64,000 nucleotides of DNA from Panax quinquefolius. Taxonomy: Eukaryota > Streptophyta > Magnoliopsida > Apiales > Araliaceae. The stretch lies in the NCBI GenBank assembly GCA_020205615.1, contig CM035170.1:12307980-12371979 (forward strand). The letters run 5' to 3'. The first letter of the stretch is position 1; each line of letters begins with the position of its first letter. This document shows, piece after piece, positions 48,479-59,420 of the stretch. Both the position numbers and the translations under genes were made by a program. Below the pieces are notes generated by a model. It made no database searches and was not told where the DNA came from. It saw only the letters and a list, made by a program, of their open reading frames with translations.

Positions 48479-49224
48479 TTAGGTCTTTAACTCTGAAGTT
48501 CAATAGAGCCATTCGATATGGGGCTTTGGAAATGGGTTTTGTACCGTGTTCAAGGCTCGTACAAAATTCAATTTCACGCTTTGGGGTAGGCCGAGAGTTC
48601 TTCGGGAATACGTCAAGAAATTTATTAACAATAGAAATATCATTCAAAGCGGCGTATTTTGTTTAAATCTATGACATGAGCTAAGAAAGCTTGACACCCG
48701 TTTTTCAATAAACGAATAACTTTATGGCTTGAAATGACCGTGATTGATTTTAATGGTTTGGTCGCTTGAATTCGAATAATAGGTTGATTAGGAATATGAA
48801 AACTAACAACCTTACGAAAATAATTAATTTTTGCATGATGAGTAGTTAACCAATCAATCCCTAGAATTACGTCAAACGCAAGTATTTTAAAGAAATAAGA
48901 TTGACGGTAATAATGTGATTCTGGAATTTGAATCAAACAAGACTTATAACCAGTGGATGTAATGAAAGTTTCTCCCAACGGAGTTTTCACAGATAAGTCA
49001 AAGTCTAATTTCTCCGGAGTCAAATTTAATCGTTGAGCGCAAGTAGGAGAAATAAAAGAATGGGTAGAACCGGTATCAAATAAAGTATAGACTTCACTAG
49101 AGTTTATGATAAGCTTACCCGTGATGACCTCATTAGGGTTCCTTGCTTTCTGGGAGGTCATAACAAACGCTCTCCCTTGCACTACCAGCTTTGACTTTTC
49201 TGGGACGGCCTTTGGTGCCTCCAT
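48479..49224 (-). pseudogene. Element H aspartic protease and RT N-terminal linker
   Basis: 48640-49224 is an open 194-residue frame: KARNPNEVITGKLIINSSEV, active site LFDTGSTHSFIS (near 49065-49090), PEKLDFDLSVKTPLGE, then ILAFDVILGIDWLTTHHAKI. The D-T-G triad is intact, in contrast to B. 48479-48647 then supplies KREIEFC and ISKAPYRMA, the start of RT, before LTR I cuts it. The protease matures the Gag-Pol polyprotein. Confidence 0.9.
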
Positions 49225-49229
49225 CCTAG

Positions 49230-50290
49230 CTGAACTTGTCTTCGATGAACGACAAAATACGGCTTAAGTGACCTTCTTTCCACAATTATAACATGCTTTG
49301 GGCTGACATCGCTAGCTTGGTTTGGGTGATGTGTCCCTCCCCTCCGCATTTGAAGCATATGATAGGTGGTCGTTCTCCTTCCTTAACAACGGGTGCTGGT
49401 GCTGACGTCCTTCCATCATTGTTGAATCTCCTCTTCTTGAAATGTCCATTCTTATTGTTTTGGCCCTGATTACCACTGAAGTGGTTACCATTTTTGGCCT
49501 GTTGATTCCCTCTACACTTGTTGTCACCGCTTCGATGACTGCTCTCCTTTGGTTGCGTTGACTCGTTATCGCGCACCACTAACTGAGCCCTATTTACAAT
49601 ATCTGAATACAAACACAGTTTATCAGAAATAAGATGTTGACGTATCTCCGGCTTCAAACCTCTTAAAAACATCCGTGTTATTCTCTCTTCATTATCCACC
49701 AAGTGGGACGCAAACCGGGACAACTCGGCAAACTTGGCTTCATACTGCGACACGGTCATATTATTTTGCTCCAACTTGATGAATTCTACCTCTTTTATAT
49801 GACGAATACTTTCGGGAAACTACTTGTCGTTGAATTGTTCTTAGAACTTTTCCCAAGATATCTTCGATCTTGGCGGTTGAGTACGCTTTCTGGATTCCCA
49901 CGATGTCTGCCTTTCCTCATGACATAAAGGCGTGAAAGGAAACCTTTTGCTCCTCAAAGCATCCCAAGACATCAAATATCTTGGTGATCTGCTTTATCCA
50001 TGCTTCCGCCTTAAGTGGTTTTGGCTCTCCAATAAACTTGGTGGTCCCACTCCTTGAATCTGTTTAGCGGTGGCCACCGTCAGAGTTTCGATGTTTCCAC
50101 CTACATTTTGGACGGGAGCTGCTCTCTTTCTTTGCATGAATTGCATAAAGCCTCTGAACATTCCATCATTCATCATTTGGTCAGTGTTGTTGTTTGCATG
50201 AGGATTGTCGCATTCCTGATGCACATTATCCTAATTATTGATATGTGGTGAATCAACGGTCGCATGTGCTCCATTGCTATTCTCAACATT
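49230..50290 (-). pseudogene. Element H gag (capsid and zinc knuckles)
   Basis: 49286-49774 is open: EQNNMTVSQYEAKFAELSRF, MFLRGLKPEIRQHLISDKL, an N/K-rich region and zinc knuckle CFKCGGEGHIT. A second CxxC knuckle follows in another frame near 49270-49310. The N-terminal part at 49994-50224 reads CDNPHANNNTDQMMNDGMFR. The expected start (ATGACATCCGAG in B, complement of 24149-24151) reads TTGACATCTGAG here, and a CAA to TAG change gives a stop upstream of CDNPHA. Gag forms the virus-like particle and its knuckles bind element RNA. Confidence 0.86.
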
Positions 50291-52091
50291 CTCAGATGTC
50301 AATTTCAGATACTGCCACAAAATAAAAGGCTAATTGACATGTAACATATTATCCCTATATTACGTGAGCCAATTAAATACCAAAAAAAAAAACTTGGGTA
50401 GGTCATACTAGCGAAGGAATTCCCCGTCTCTCCCCTCCTAGTTCTATTCTCACATCTTAGCCAACTGTGGCGCCCCCAAAATTAGGTATACATCACCCAT
50501 CTTGAGTCGCCAGATACATGGTACAAAATTCAAATACAACTTAATAATACAAGCTGTAGTACTGTCAATACGACAAAAACACAAACTGTGAGTTTGAATA
50601 CAAATATTGTCTACTAGAGATTATACAAACTCAAAAGGAGTCCTCATTACAATTATTATCACATTATTTTCTGAATAGTGAGAACTACTAATGCACCATC
50701 TAGGACCATCACTCTTCAGTTCCCGAGCTAGTCCCGGCTCGTTCTCATTTCACGAAGAAACGGTGAAAAGAAAGGGTGAGCTCAACTAGCCCGATGAAAT
50801 ATTATGACTAAGATAATGCGAGAATAATTTATCATTAGCCTTCAACGATGTTAAGCGATAAAATATAATAACTATCAAGTTTAAGCGCAATGGAACAAGT
50901 AATCCATTAGAAGAGTCAAGTAGGAATATAATCTACTATCTTCTATGATTTAAAGGTTTTTCATCACTTTTATCGCTAGGACTCGACAATAAATAATCCA
51001 CATCATCGAATCACCCACTGCTACTACGACGAGGATATTCTTTAGTATCCGACCACAAATTATCCATGCACTCTACGGGCGAGGACATTCGTGTATTCAT
51101 TAATGGTCATGATCATGCCAACAAGCTGTCCATCAATGCACTACTACAGGGCCGATGAGGACTTTTATCACATCATTTGTAACATTACGATCATGATTAC
51201 AAGAATAATCACAGTTAATAATCATACCAAGTCCATCTATGCACTCTGAATGCCACGAGATGACTTTCAACAAAATATAAACATGAGGATGATGACAATG
51301 ATATAAGAATTCAATAAAACAAGTTCAAGAATTAATTTATCTAGGAACTAATAACGTCCAATTATCAACAAGATCTTTGCTTTGTAGAGTAAAATTCAAG
51401 AATGATCGGAAGAATATTTCATAAAAGATCTTTGGATGAAGTGCAAATATCAAGGATATTCCACTAATTTCATGGAATATAGAAGTCAAAACTTTAACCA
51501 ACCGAGTATAATAACGAATGGAATAACAAAAGAAATCACCGTAAATGCGGTACTTGGCATGACGGAGTTATTCAACAGATTAATAAATAGCGGAACCGGT
51601 CGGTGAAATTACATTATTGGATGTTCCAACCATAATAATAAAGGCGGAACTAGGTCCGGCGTAAGCGCATGAACAAGATATTCCAACGAATAATAATAAA
51701 GAAGGAACCCGGTCGGCGTAAATGCACGTGAACGGGATATTCCAATGAGAATAATAATAAAAAGGCGAACCGGTCCGGTTGTAAATGATCGAGACGAGGA
51801 TATTCCAGCGAATAATAATAAATCTGAGAATATTAGAAGAATGTCACCAAGTATAGGGTAGTCGCATTATCTTTGGTTATTCAATGAGAATAATAAAGAA
51901 TGAAATAATAGAAGTTACATTTATGAATACTGAAAGAAATAAAACCCCTTACGTGTATTAACAAATAATATCCCTTCAAAGTAAAAGCGAATATAAGAGT
52001 AGGGAAGTAGCGAGAATACTTTTCTATAGGTTCTCTTGTAATTCTCTCTCTAAAGTTTTAGTGAATTAAGTGAAATAATGAAGGAATGAGC

Positions 52092-52101
52092 TTATTTATA
52101 G
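52092..52101 (-). promoter_or_regulatory. TATA box, element H 5' LTR
   Basis: Minus strand CTATAAATAA, one base weaker than in the 3' LTR. Confidence 0.55.
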
Positions 52102-52383
52102 TAGAATGGATTAAGCAGTAACTAACATATGAGCGGTCAGTTGATTTACTTTAAGCAGACGATCCAGATTGGTTTACTATTAAAACTTAAAACAACGGTC
52201 CATCTTGATTTACTATTAAAACTTTAAACCGGCGATCTATATTGATTTACTTATTATATCTTCCACCGTGATCCATATTGATTCTTATTGTATCTTGACA
52301 ATGATGCGAAAAATTAGCACATCTCCTCATGGAATAATATTATCTTAGAAAAATGATTTGAATGAAAATAAATATATCTTACG

Positions 52384-52501
52384 GGTGAATAGTAACTTCG
52401 TGAATAGTAACTCTTGAATAGTAACTTCGTGAATAGTAACTTCGTGAATAGTAACTTTCGTGAATAGTAACTCATGAATAGTAACTTCATGAATAGTACT
52501 C
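52384..52501. repeat. 14-bp GTGAATAGTAACTT array, element H 5' LTR
   Basis: Eight units, mostly TTCGTGAATAGTAAC. It lies upstream of the TATA box in element sense, as in the 3' LTR of H. Confidence 0.87.
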
Positions 52502-53000
52502 AAACCACGAAAAGTGTCCGAATACCCATTGAACAATATATCCTCGAACATCAATTTATCTTAACACAATAAAGTCCCGACCTGATGAAACTATAAAATT
52601 CATCTTTAATCAACACGAACTTATTCATCATTAATATTATAATTCACAATATTTAACAACCGAGGTTCGTTCAGGAAAGAGGGGCTTTCCAGATAAGGAT
52701 TTCTTCTTATTGGCGGCGTAATTGGGTGACGAACCTCTTCTTGTGAACTTAGAGACATTGTCGATATTATAAATAATAATATGAATAACTTTCGTGAGTC
52801 TCGATTATTGATTTAATAATATATCATATAATGCGGATGATCTTGTAACAATAATTGAATCGATAATATGAAAATATGATGCAGCAATTCTTTGGCAATA
52901 ATTGAGTATAGTGAGTGACTTCTCACGTAAGCATCGATAATCGATATTATGTCACTAAGTTACTATTCACGCGTATTCTATTACTTTTACTAGGGTGGTA

Positions 53001-54786
53001 CTATTCATTAAGCATACTATTAACTGTACTAGATGCGGTAGATATATTTATTTTTACGATGATCATTTTTGGGTATTATATTATTCCATATAGGAGATGT
53101 GCTAATTTTCCGTGACTCAAGGTCAAGATTGAATAGAATAAATCAATATGGATCGTTGTTTTAAGTTTTAATAGTAAACCAATCGATCGTCCCATTTAAA
53201 GTAAATCAATCTGACCGCTTCATAAGTTAGTTATTATAGGTCCAATCATTCTTCTATAAATAGAAGCTCATTCCTTCATTATTTCTTACTTAATTCACTC
53301 AAACTCTGTAGAGAATTACAAGAGAACCTATAGAAAAGTATTCTCGCTACTTCCCTACTCTTATATTCAGCTTTTACTGTAAGGGATGTTATTTGTTGTA
53401 CTCATGAAGAGAACTTCTGTTATTCAATTATTTATTATTCTGTTGGAAAAACCTGTATACGCGGGCTACCCTATACATGGTGACATTCTTCTAATATTCT
53501 GTTCTTTATTATTCTATCGGAATATCCTATTTGTGCGTTTACGCTTTTACTTGGTTCCATTATTTATTATTCGTTGAATATCCTCGTCTGCATGCGTTCT
53601 GTTTTACCTAGTTCCATTATTTATTATTTTGTCAGAATATCCTGTCTGTGCATTTACGTCGGACCTGATTCCATCCTTTATTATTCTGTTGGAATAACCT
53701 GCCTGTGTGGTGCATCGCATGCATGGTGATTTCTTTTGTTATTCCATTCTTTATTATACTCAGTTGGTTAAAACTTTGACTTCTATACCCATGAAATTAG
53801 TGGAATATCTTTGATATTTGCGCTTTATCCAAAGATCTTTCATGGAAATATTCTTCCGAGCATTCTTAAATTTTACTCTACAAAGCAGTATTATGTTGAC
53901 AATTTGGACGTTATCAGTTCCTAGATAAATTAATTCTTGAACTTGTTTTATTAAATTCTTATATCATTGTCATCATCCTCATGTTTATATTTTATTGAAA
54001 GTCATCTCGTTCAGATAGTGCATAGATGGACTTGGTATGATTATGACTGAGGATTATTCTTAAAACCATTAATCGTAATGTTACAAATGATGTGATAAAA
54101 GTCCTCATTGGCCTGTAGTGCATTGATGGACGATTGTTGGCATGATCATGACCATTAATGAATACACGAATGTCCTCGCACATAGTGCATGGATAATTTA
54201 TGATCGTGATACTAAAGAATATCCTCGGCCGAGTGTAAGGGTGATTCGATGATATGGATTATTTATTAAGTTTGAGTCCCAATGATAAAAGTGATGAAAA
54301 CCTTTAAATCATGAAGATAGTAGATTTTATTCCTACTTGACTCTTCTAATGGATTGCTTGTTCCATTGCGCTTAAACTTGATAGTTATTATATTTTATCG
54401 CTTTAACATCGTTGAAGGCTAACGATAAATTATTCTGCATTATCTTAGTCATAATATTTCTTCTTCGGGCTAGTTGAGCTCACCTTTTCTTTCACCGTTT
54501 CTCGTGAAATGAGAACGTAAATGGGACTAATTCGGAGAATAGAGTGATGGTCCTAGATGGTGCATTAGTAGTCCTCACTATTCTGTGAAATAGTGTGATA
54601 ATAATTGTAATGATGACTCCTTTTGAGTTTGTATAATCTCTAGAGACAATATTTGTATTCAAACTCACGATTTGTGTTTTGTCGTATTGTATACCACAAA
54701 TGTATTATTAAGTTGTATTTGAATTCTGCATACCATGTCCGGCGACTCAAGATGGGTGATGTATACCTAATTTTGGGGGCGTCACA
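53001..54786 (+). repeat. Element J: plus-strand partial type II LTR
   Basis: Starts within the 14-bp array and U3 repeat region (GTACTATTCATTAAGCATAC) and runs through a TATA box (53253-53263), CATTATTTATTATTC repeats, hairpin units (54000-54240) and the GAGCTCACC block (54475-54490) to TTTTGGGGGCGTCACA. It is the mirror image of the left part of H's 5' LTR, lacking the U3 end. No internal region follows. Confidence 0.84.
53253..53263 (+). promoter_or_regulatory. TATA box, LTR J
   Basis: TCTATAAATAG, type II context (AAGCTCATTCCTTC). Confidence 0.62.
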
Positions 54787-55334
54787 AATAATATAATTAT
54801 TGATCTGATAATGGGAAATAATGTGCAGTGATAATTATTGAATAAACAATAATATAAAATATCAACACAAAGATTATTGAACCAATAAAATAAAATATTG
54901 AGCGATAATTATTATAACAATTATTGAGTAGTGCCTTCTTACGTAAGAATCAATAATTCAACAATCATGTGCAATCACGGGTAATGCGATAGTGCAACCA
55001 TGCGTATTCATCGTATTTTAACCATCGGTATTCAATGATCTTCTTGATAACAACTTCTGCTTATTCAATTTTATGCGTTTTCTTCATCCGATGCATTATC
55101 CGTTATGGGGCCCACAAATGGTGCGTCGTCGTATTTAATATTCCCGTGAGAAAGAATATTCCACGACCAAACGAATATTCCCCGACAAATGAATATTTTA
55201 TAACCACTTGCTTATTTTAAAAATTTTGCACATTTCACCCATAACCAAAGTATTATATCAAATTAATATCTTATTATTCATAATAATAATTAGAGGAAAT
55301 TTGATTTTATTCATTAATAAGTTGGGGTCTTACA
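54787..55334 (-). repeat. Element K: minus-strand LTR U3 fragment
   Basis: Matches the last 540 bp of a type I/III LTR (TATTGATCTGATAATGG, TTGAGTAGTGCCTTCTTACG, CTTACGTAAGAATCAATAAT) and ends with a perfect TTGGGGTCTTACA. Its left side is cut at the end of LTR J. The right side joins plus-strand integrase sequence of L. Confidence 0.8.
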
Positions 55335-55594
55335 TGGACGACCCAAACCACATTATTGTGTTACAACCAGATGAGATAGCCGAAGATTTAACGTACGAGG
55401 AGGTACCTGTCAAGATCTTGGATAGGAAAGAACATGTCCTATGCACAAAGGTTATACCTCAAGTTAAGATTTTGTGGAGGAACCATGCTATTGAAGAAAT
55501 GAACTGAGAGTTGGAATCAGAAATGAAGGCGAGGTATCCTCACCTTTTCGAAACACCAGGTACGTACGTCAATTTCAAGGACGAAATTTCATAA
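55335..55594 (+). pseudogene. Element L integrase C-terminal tail with in-frame stop
   Basis: Reads DDPNHIIVLQPDEIAEDLTY, EEVPVKILDRKEHVL, VKILWRNHAIEEMN, then TGA at 55505-55507 where H has the W of MTWE (TGG), then ELESEMKARYPHLFETPG and FKDEIS with the natural stop at 55592-55594. This gives the clearest view of how the family polyprotein ends, 21 bp before the LTR. The premature stop removes about 28 residues. Confidence 0.88.
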
Positions 55595-56811
55595 GTAGGG
55601 GAGGTTGTAAGACCCCAGCTTTTTATAAATAAAATTGAATTTTTCTCTAATTATTATTTTGAAATAATAAGGTGTTAATTTGATATAATGTTTTGGTTAT
55701 GGGTGAAATGTGAACATTTTGCAAAATAAGCAAGTGGTTATAAAATATTCATTTTGTCGTCGGAGAATATTCGTTTGGTCGTGGAATATTCTTGTTGTCG
55801 GGAAATATTCGTACGATTATGGGCCCCATAACAGAATAACTGTCGGATGAAGAAAATGACAAAGTATGAGTTTTTATAAATAACGGCGTAATTGTTACCG
55901 TTAACACTGTTGGATTACCTGTTGGTTAAAATACAATAATACGCGTGGTTGCACAGTAAAACACGGTTTTGCACAGTATTTTTGAATTATTGATTCTTAC
56001 GTAAGAAGGAACTACTCATTAATTGTTACAGTAATTACTATTCAATATTTTATTTTATTGGTTCAATAATTGCTGCGTTGATATTTTATATTATTGTTGT
56101 TTCAATAATTGTCGCTGCACAGTATTTCCCATTATCAGATCAATAATTCATATTATTTGAATAATATTATGAGATAACATTATTGGCAAAGTCTATAAAG
56201 TTCTGTCAAGGAGAGGTTTGGTCACCTAATTGCGCGCCAGTAAGGAGAAATCCTTATCGAAAAGCCCCCTCTTTCCTGAAAAACGGCCTGGTTGTCATAA
56301 TTGTGATTTTGTAATATTATTTGTGAATAATTAATTATTTATTTATATGATAAGAAAAAATTTATTTGATGTGGATATAAATGATGGATTTATTTATGTG
56401 GTTATAAATGAAGGAATTAATGTTGAGGTGTTTTATCAGTATTTTATCAGATTGGAGGTATTAAAATATCAAATCGGTGTTCTTAAAGCTCTATTACGTG
56501 AGTTATAATTTTGATTCGACCGTTGGATCGTTGTGATTTTTGGATATGCTATACATATATAAGTTGAGTATATATCCACAAATTTTGAACCGTTAAAAAT
56601 GAACGTATAATTTGTTATGAATTTTAAGAGATGACTGATTCGGAAATTAGGTTTATAAATGATTTTGGTGGAAAATTCTAGAATTGAGTGGGCCCCACTT
56701 TTGGTTGGTAAGAAATGTGCTCAAATTGAATTTCAAATGTGGTGGGTGGCAATAGTAGCAGGTAAAGCCATCAGGTAGCAGGTCACGTCTGCTTCGGCAT
56801 GCTAACATTTT

Positions 56812-56822
56812 CCTATAAATAG
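56812..56822 (+). promoter_or_regulatory. TATA box, element L 3' LTR
   Basis: CCTATAAATAG, 1.2 kb from the LTR start. A CTTTCTCTCTACATTATC start region follows about 45 bp downstream. Confidence 0.7.
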
Positions 56823-57374
56823 AGGGATAAGTTAGAATTGAAAATCACACCAGAAACAAGTTTTCTTTCTCTCTACATTATCGAGCGTATTCTTGTGAGT
56901 ATTTTGATACTTTGAGTGTTGCTATACGGTGCAAGTTCCTTCAACACTATATTCAGTATTCCAGTCAGAAGTACTGTCTTTTTGAGGTAAGGGATGTTAT
57001 TTTTTTCCTAATGATGTTATTCTTTCAATATCATTATACCAAAATATTGGTATGGATTTTATTGTAGAATTTCTATCTTTTTGTGTCGGGGTTACTATTC
57101 ACGTATACAGCACTATTCAAGAATACGGCACTTTTCACCAAAAAATAAAATTTTCTTCTTTTTGTCCAAGATGTCTATTATGGTTACTATCTTTGATTGT
57201 ATCCATGTTTTAATCTTTATTTTTGAATTCTGCTTCAAAATTGGTTATTATGGAGTATTATTGAACTTCGATAAACTGTAATACAAATATCTAATATTTG
57301 TTCTTTTATCTCACTGGATTCGTTTTCTTTAAAATATTTTTCATCATCCTCAGTCCTAAATGATGATATTACTG

Positions 57375-57575
57375 AATACCTTTGGCATGTAGTGCAAAGT
57401 TGAATGATTAAATGATGAATATCTTTGGCCTGTAGTGCAAAGATGAATGATTACCTGATGAATATCTTTGGCCCGTAGTGCAAAGATGAACAGGTGTTGA
57501 GATGAACATGACCAACTGGTGATACAAATGAATATCTTTGGCCTGTAGTGTAAAGATGAATATTTGACTCAAGAT
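57375..57575. repeat. Hairpin array of LTR L
   Basis: Four to five units of 40-65 bp. Stems seen: CTTTG with CAAAG (57381), ATCTTTG with CAAAGAT (57421, 57465) and ATCTTTG with TAAAGAT (57535, a G-T pair replacing G-C). The loop stays GC-C/A-C/T-GTAGTG. Confidence 0.8.
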
Positions 57576-58123
57576 GTATATTTATTGATGTTACAGGGAT
57601 AAAATATTGATGATGGACTTTTAAATCTTAGAAGATAGTAAAATTCTTTCTCTACTTGACTCTTCTAATGGATTGCTGTTTCCGCTGCAGTTGTTGATCT
57701 AAAACTTGTTGTCTATTATACTTTATTAGATTTTTTCCTGTTGAAGACTAATGATAATTTGTTGTATATTATTTTAGTCATAATATTCTTTACTGAGTTA
57801 GTTGAGCTCACCCTTTCCCTTTTTGTTCCATTGTTCTTCTCAAGATGAGAGAATTTAGCAGGAACTAGCCGGGGTATGGAGTGATGATTCAAGATAGTTG
57901 TTTTAGTAGTCCTCACTATTTTGTAAAATAGTGTATCAATAATTGTAATGAGGACTTATTTAAGTGTGAATATTGTCTAGAAGACAATATTTGTATTTAA
58001 ACTCACAGTATATGTGTTGTCGTATTTTGCACGATAATTGTATTACTGAAGTTGTATTTGTTTCTGTACCATGTATTTTGCGACTCAGAATGGGTGATGT
58101 ATACCTATTTTGGAGGCGTCACA

Positions 58124-58345
58124 ATAATAATTATTATAACAATTTTATATAATTACTATGGTGGTGGGTAGAGGTGGTGTTGGTGGGTGAAGGGTTGTTT
58201 TGCGTGGTGATTGTGAATGGTACAGTGAGAAAAATGAAGTGAATATTAAAAAAAAATAGAATAGTGAAAAGAATCTATTTTTAAAAAGAGTTAACTCAAT
58301 AATTTTTATTTCTTAAGAGGTAAAAAAAGGTTGCCATAATTTTTA
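58124..58345. other. Non-element AT-rich sequence with a GGTGG-rich stretch
   Basis: After the LTR end comes ATAATAATTATTATAAC, then GGTGGTGGGTAGAGGTGGTG (58158-58210) and A-rich sequence. I see no gene or element signature. It may be the original flank of L. Confidence 0.45.
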
Positions 58346-58357
58346 TGAAACTTTTTA

Positions 58358-58600
58358 CTAGGGGTGTAAACGGTATTAAACGGATACGGATACAGGTATA
58401 TCCGTATCCGTATCAGAAAAACCAATTCACTATCCGTATCCGTATCCGGTATCCGGCGGATTTTAAAAATATTATCCGTATCCTGTATTCGAAAAAATAT
58501 TCGAATAAGGATAATATTCGTAACCGTTTATTTTATCCGAATAGACAAATTATTCGGATATCCGAATATTCGAATTCGTTTATCAGTAACCTAATATAAA
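58358..58600. repeat. Candidate hAT-type terminal region (GGGGTGTAAACGG, subterminal CGGATA/TATCCG repeats)
   Basis: TAGGGGTGTAAACGG (58360-58374) resembles ends of plant hAT-group elements. It is followed by a dozen CGGATAC, TATCCGTATCC and ATTCGGATATCCG words on both strands, like subterminal transposase-binding repeats. I could not find a matching inverted end or an 8-bp duplication. The open plus-strand frame across it is a by-product of the repeats. Confidence 0.4.
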
Positions 58601-58860
58601 ATTCATTCAAAATATTTATGAAAAAAAATTAAAGTTTAAATCATACATATTAATTAAACACAATTTAATATTTAAACCATACATATTAATTAAACATCCT
58701 AATCATAAGGGGAGAAAAATGTCAAACACATCATCATAAAAATTACAAGATTAATTTGCATCCTAACTTAACTTGATGCATACACCATTAATCATCCTTC
58801 ATTGAACATTATCATACAAGAACATTATCATACTTGGATTATGGATGAATATTTATAATT
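58601..58860. other. AT-rich sequence, no recognised feature
   Basis: Contains a direct repeat, ACATATTAATTAAACA (58646 and 58681), and AAAATTACAAGATTAATTTG. It could be the inside of the hAT-like unit to its left. There is no coding signal. Confidence 0.35.
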
Positions 58861-59021
58861 TATATATGTAAGTTATTAATTTATATGTGTGTGTGTCTCA
58901 GATATATATATAGATATATATATAATAAATTATATATATAAATGTATATGTAAGTTACTAATATATATATATATATATATATGTAAGTTATTAATTAATT
59001 AATGCAAGTTATTAATATATA

Positions 59022-59062
<41 letters not shown>

Positions 59063-59250
59063 ACTTATATATATAAATGTATATGTATGTTATTAATTAA
59101 TGAATATAGATTAATTAATGAATCTAAGTTATGATTTATTAATATATATATATATATATACACACACGTATATATTAATAACTTATATAAATGAATGTAA
59201 GTGATTAATCAATGAATGTAAGTTATTAATAAATAAATATATATTATATA
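58861..59250. repeat. TA/TG microsatellite and AAGTTATTAATTAATG repeat tract
   Basis: Alternates (TA)n, (TG)n and repeated words TGTAAGTTATTAAT and AATGAATGTAAG up to the MITE boundary. Confidence 0.85.
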
Positions 59251-59420
59251 TCGGGGAGGATTTAAAGCGAACCAAAAGAACGGACCAAGAAGCGGACCAA
59301 GGCAAAAACACGCTGGTTTGAGGGAGTGCAGGTAGGAAAAACAGCGTTGACCTCAAACCCGTGTGTTTTTGCCTTGGTCCGCTCCTTGGTCCGTTCTTTT
59401 GGTCCGTTTTAGATCCTCCC

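Larger units (their letters stand above)
40028..53000 (-). mobile_element. Element H: type II Tekay-like element, best-preserved coding region
   Basis: 3' LTR 40028-42901, integrase to RT 42902-45657, [solo LTR I], RT start, protease and gag 48479-50465, 5' LTR 50466 to about 53000. The combined internal length without I is about 4.74 kb, the same as A, C and D. The left end is inserted in the LTR of G. The right LTR loses its U3 terminus at an inverted junction with J. It has longer open frames and fewer local oddities than A-D. Confidence 0.88.
50466..53000 (-). repeat. 5' LTR of element H, U3 end lost
   Basis: Starts TGTGGCGCCCCCAAAATTAG; TATA box 52092-52101, hairpin units 51030-51290, 14-bp array 52384-52501. 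The U3 is followed to about TTACTTTTACTAGGG near 52990, after which sequence switches to the opposite orientation. About 40 bp inside the left edge, the primer-binding site is absent: CACATCTTAGC runs straight into CAACTGTGGCG. Confidence 0.84.
55335..58123 (+). mobile_element. Element L: 3' end of a plus-strand type I element
   Basis: Contains the last 85 codons of integrase (55335-55594), the polypurine tract AAGTAGGGGAGGT (55603-55615) and a complete 3' LTR (55616-58123). Everything upstream is replaced by fragment K. Base quality looks better here than in A-D. Confidence 0.87.
55616..58123 (+). repeat. 3' LTR of element L
   Basis: 2.5 kb, TGTAAGACCCCAGC to TTTTGGAGGCGTCACA. TATA box 56812-56822. 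Hairpin units at 57375-57575 are clean: arm ATCTTTG, loop GCCTGTAGTG or GCCCGTAGTG, arm CAAAGAT. GAGCTCACCC block 57805-57815; terminal stem-loop near 57977. The 14-bp array is nearly absent, leaving one or two ACTATTCACG words near 57100. Confidence 0.9.

Noticed and set aside
55208..55334. First 40 codons of the plus-strand frame leading into the L integrase tail
   Set aside because: This part is antisense of LTR fragment K. The apparent fusion is accidental frame continuity across the K/L junction.
58345..58599. 84-codon plus-strand frame rich in IRIRI
   Set aside because: Produced by CGGATAC/TATCCG repeats in a transposon-end-like region; no protein features.
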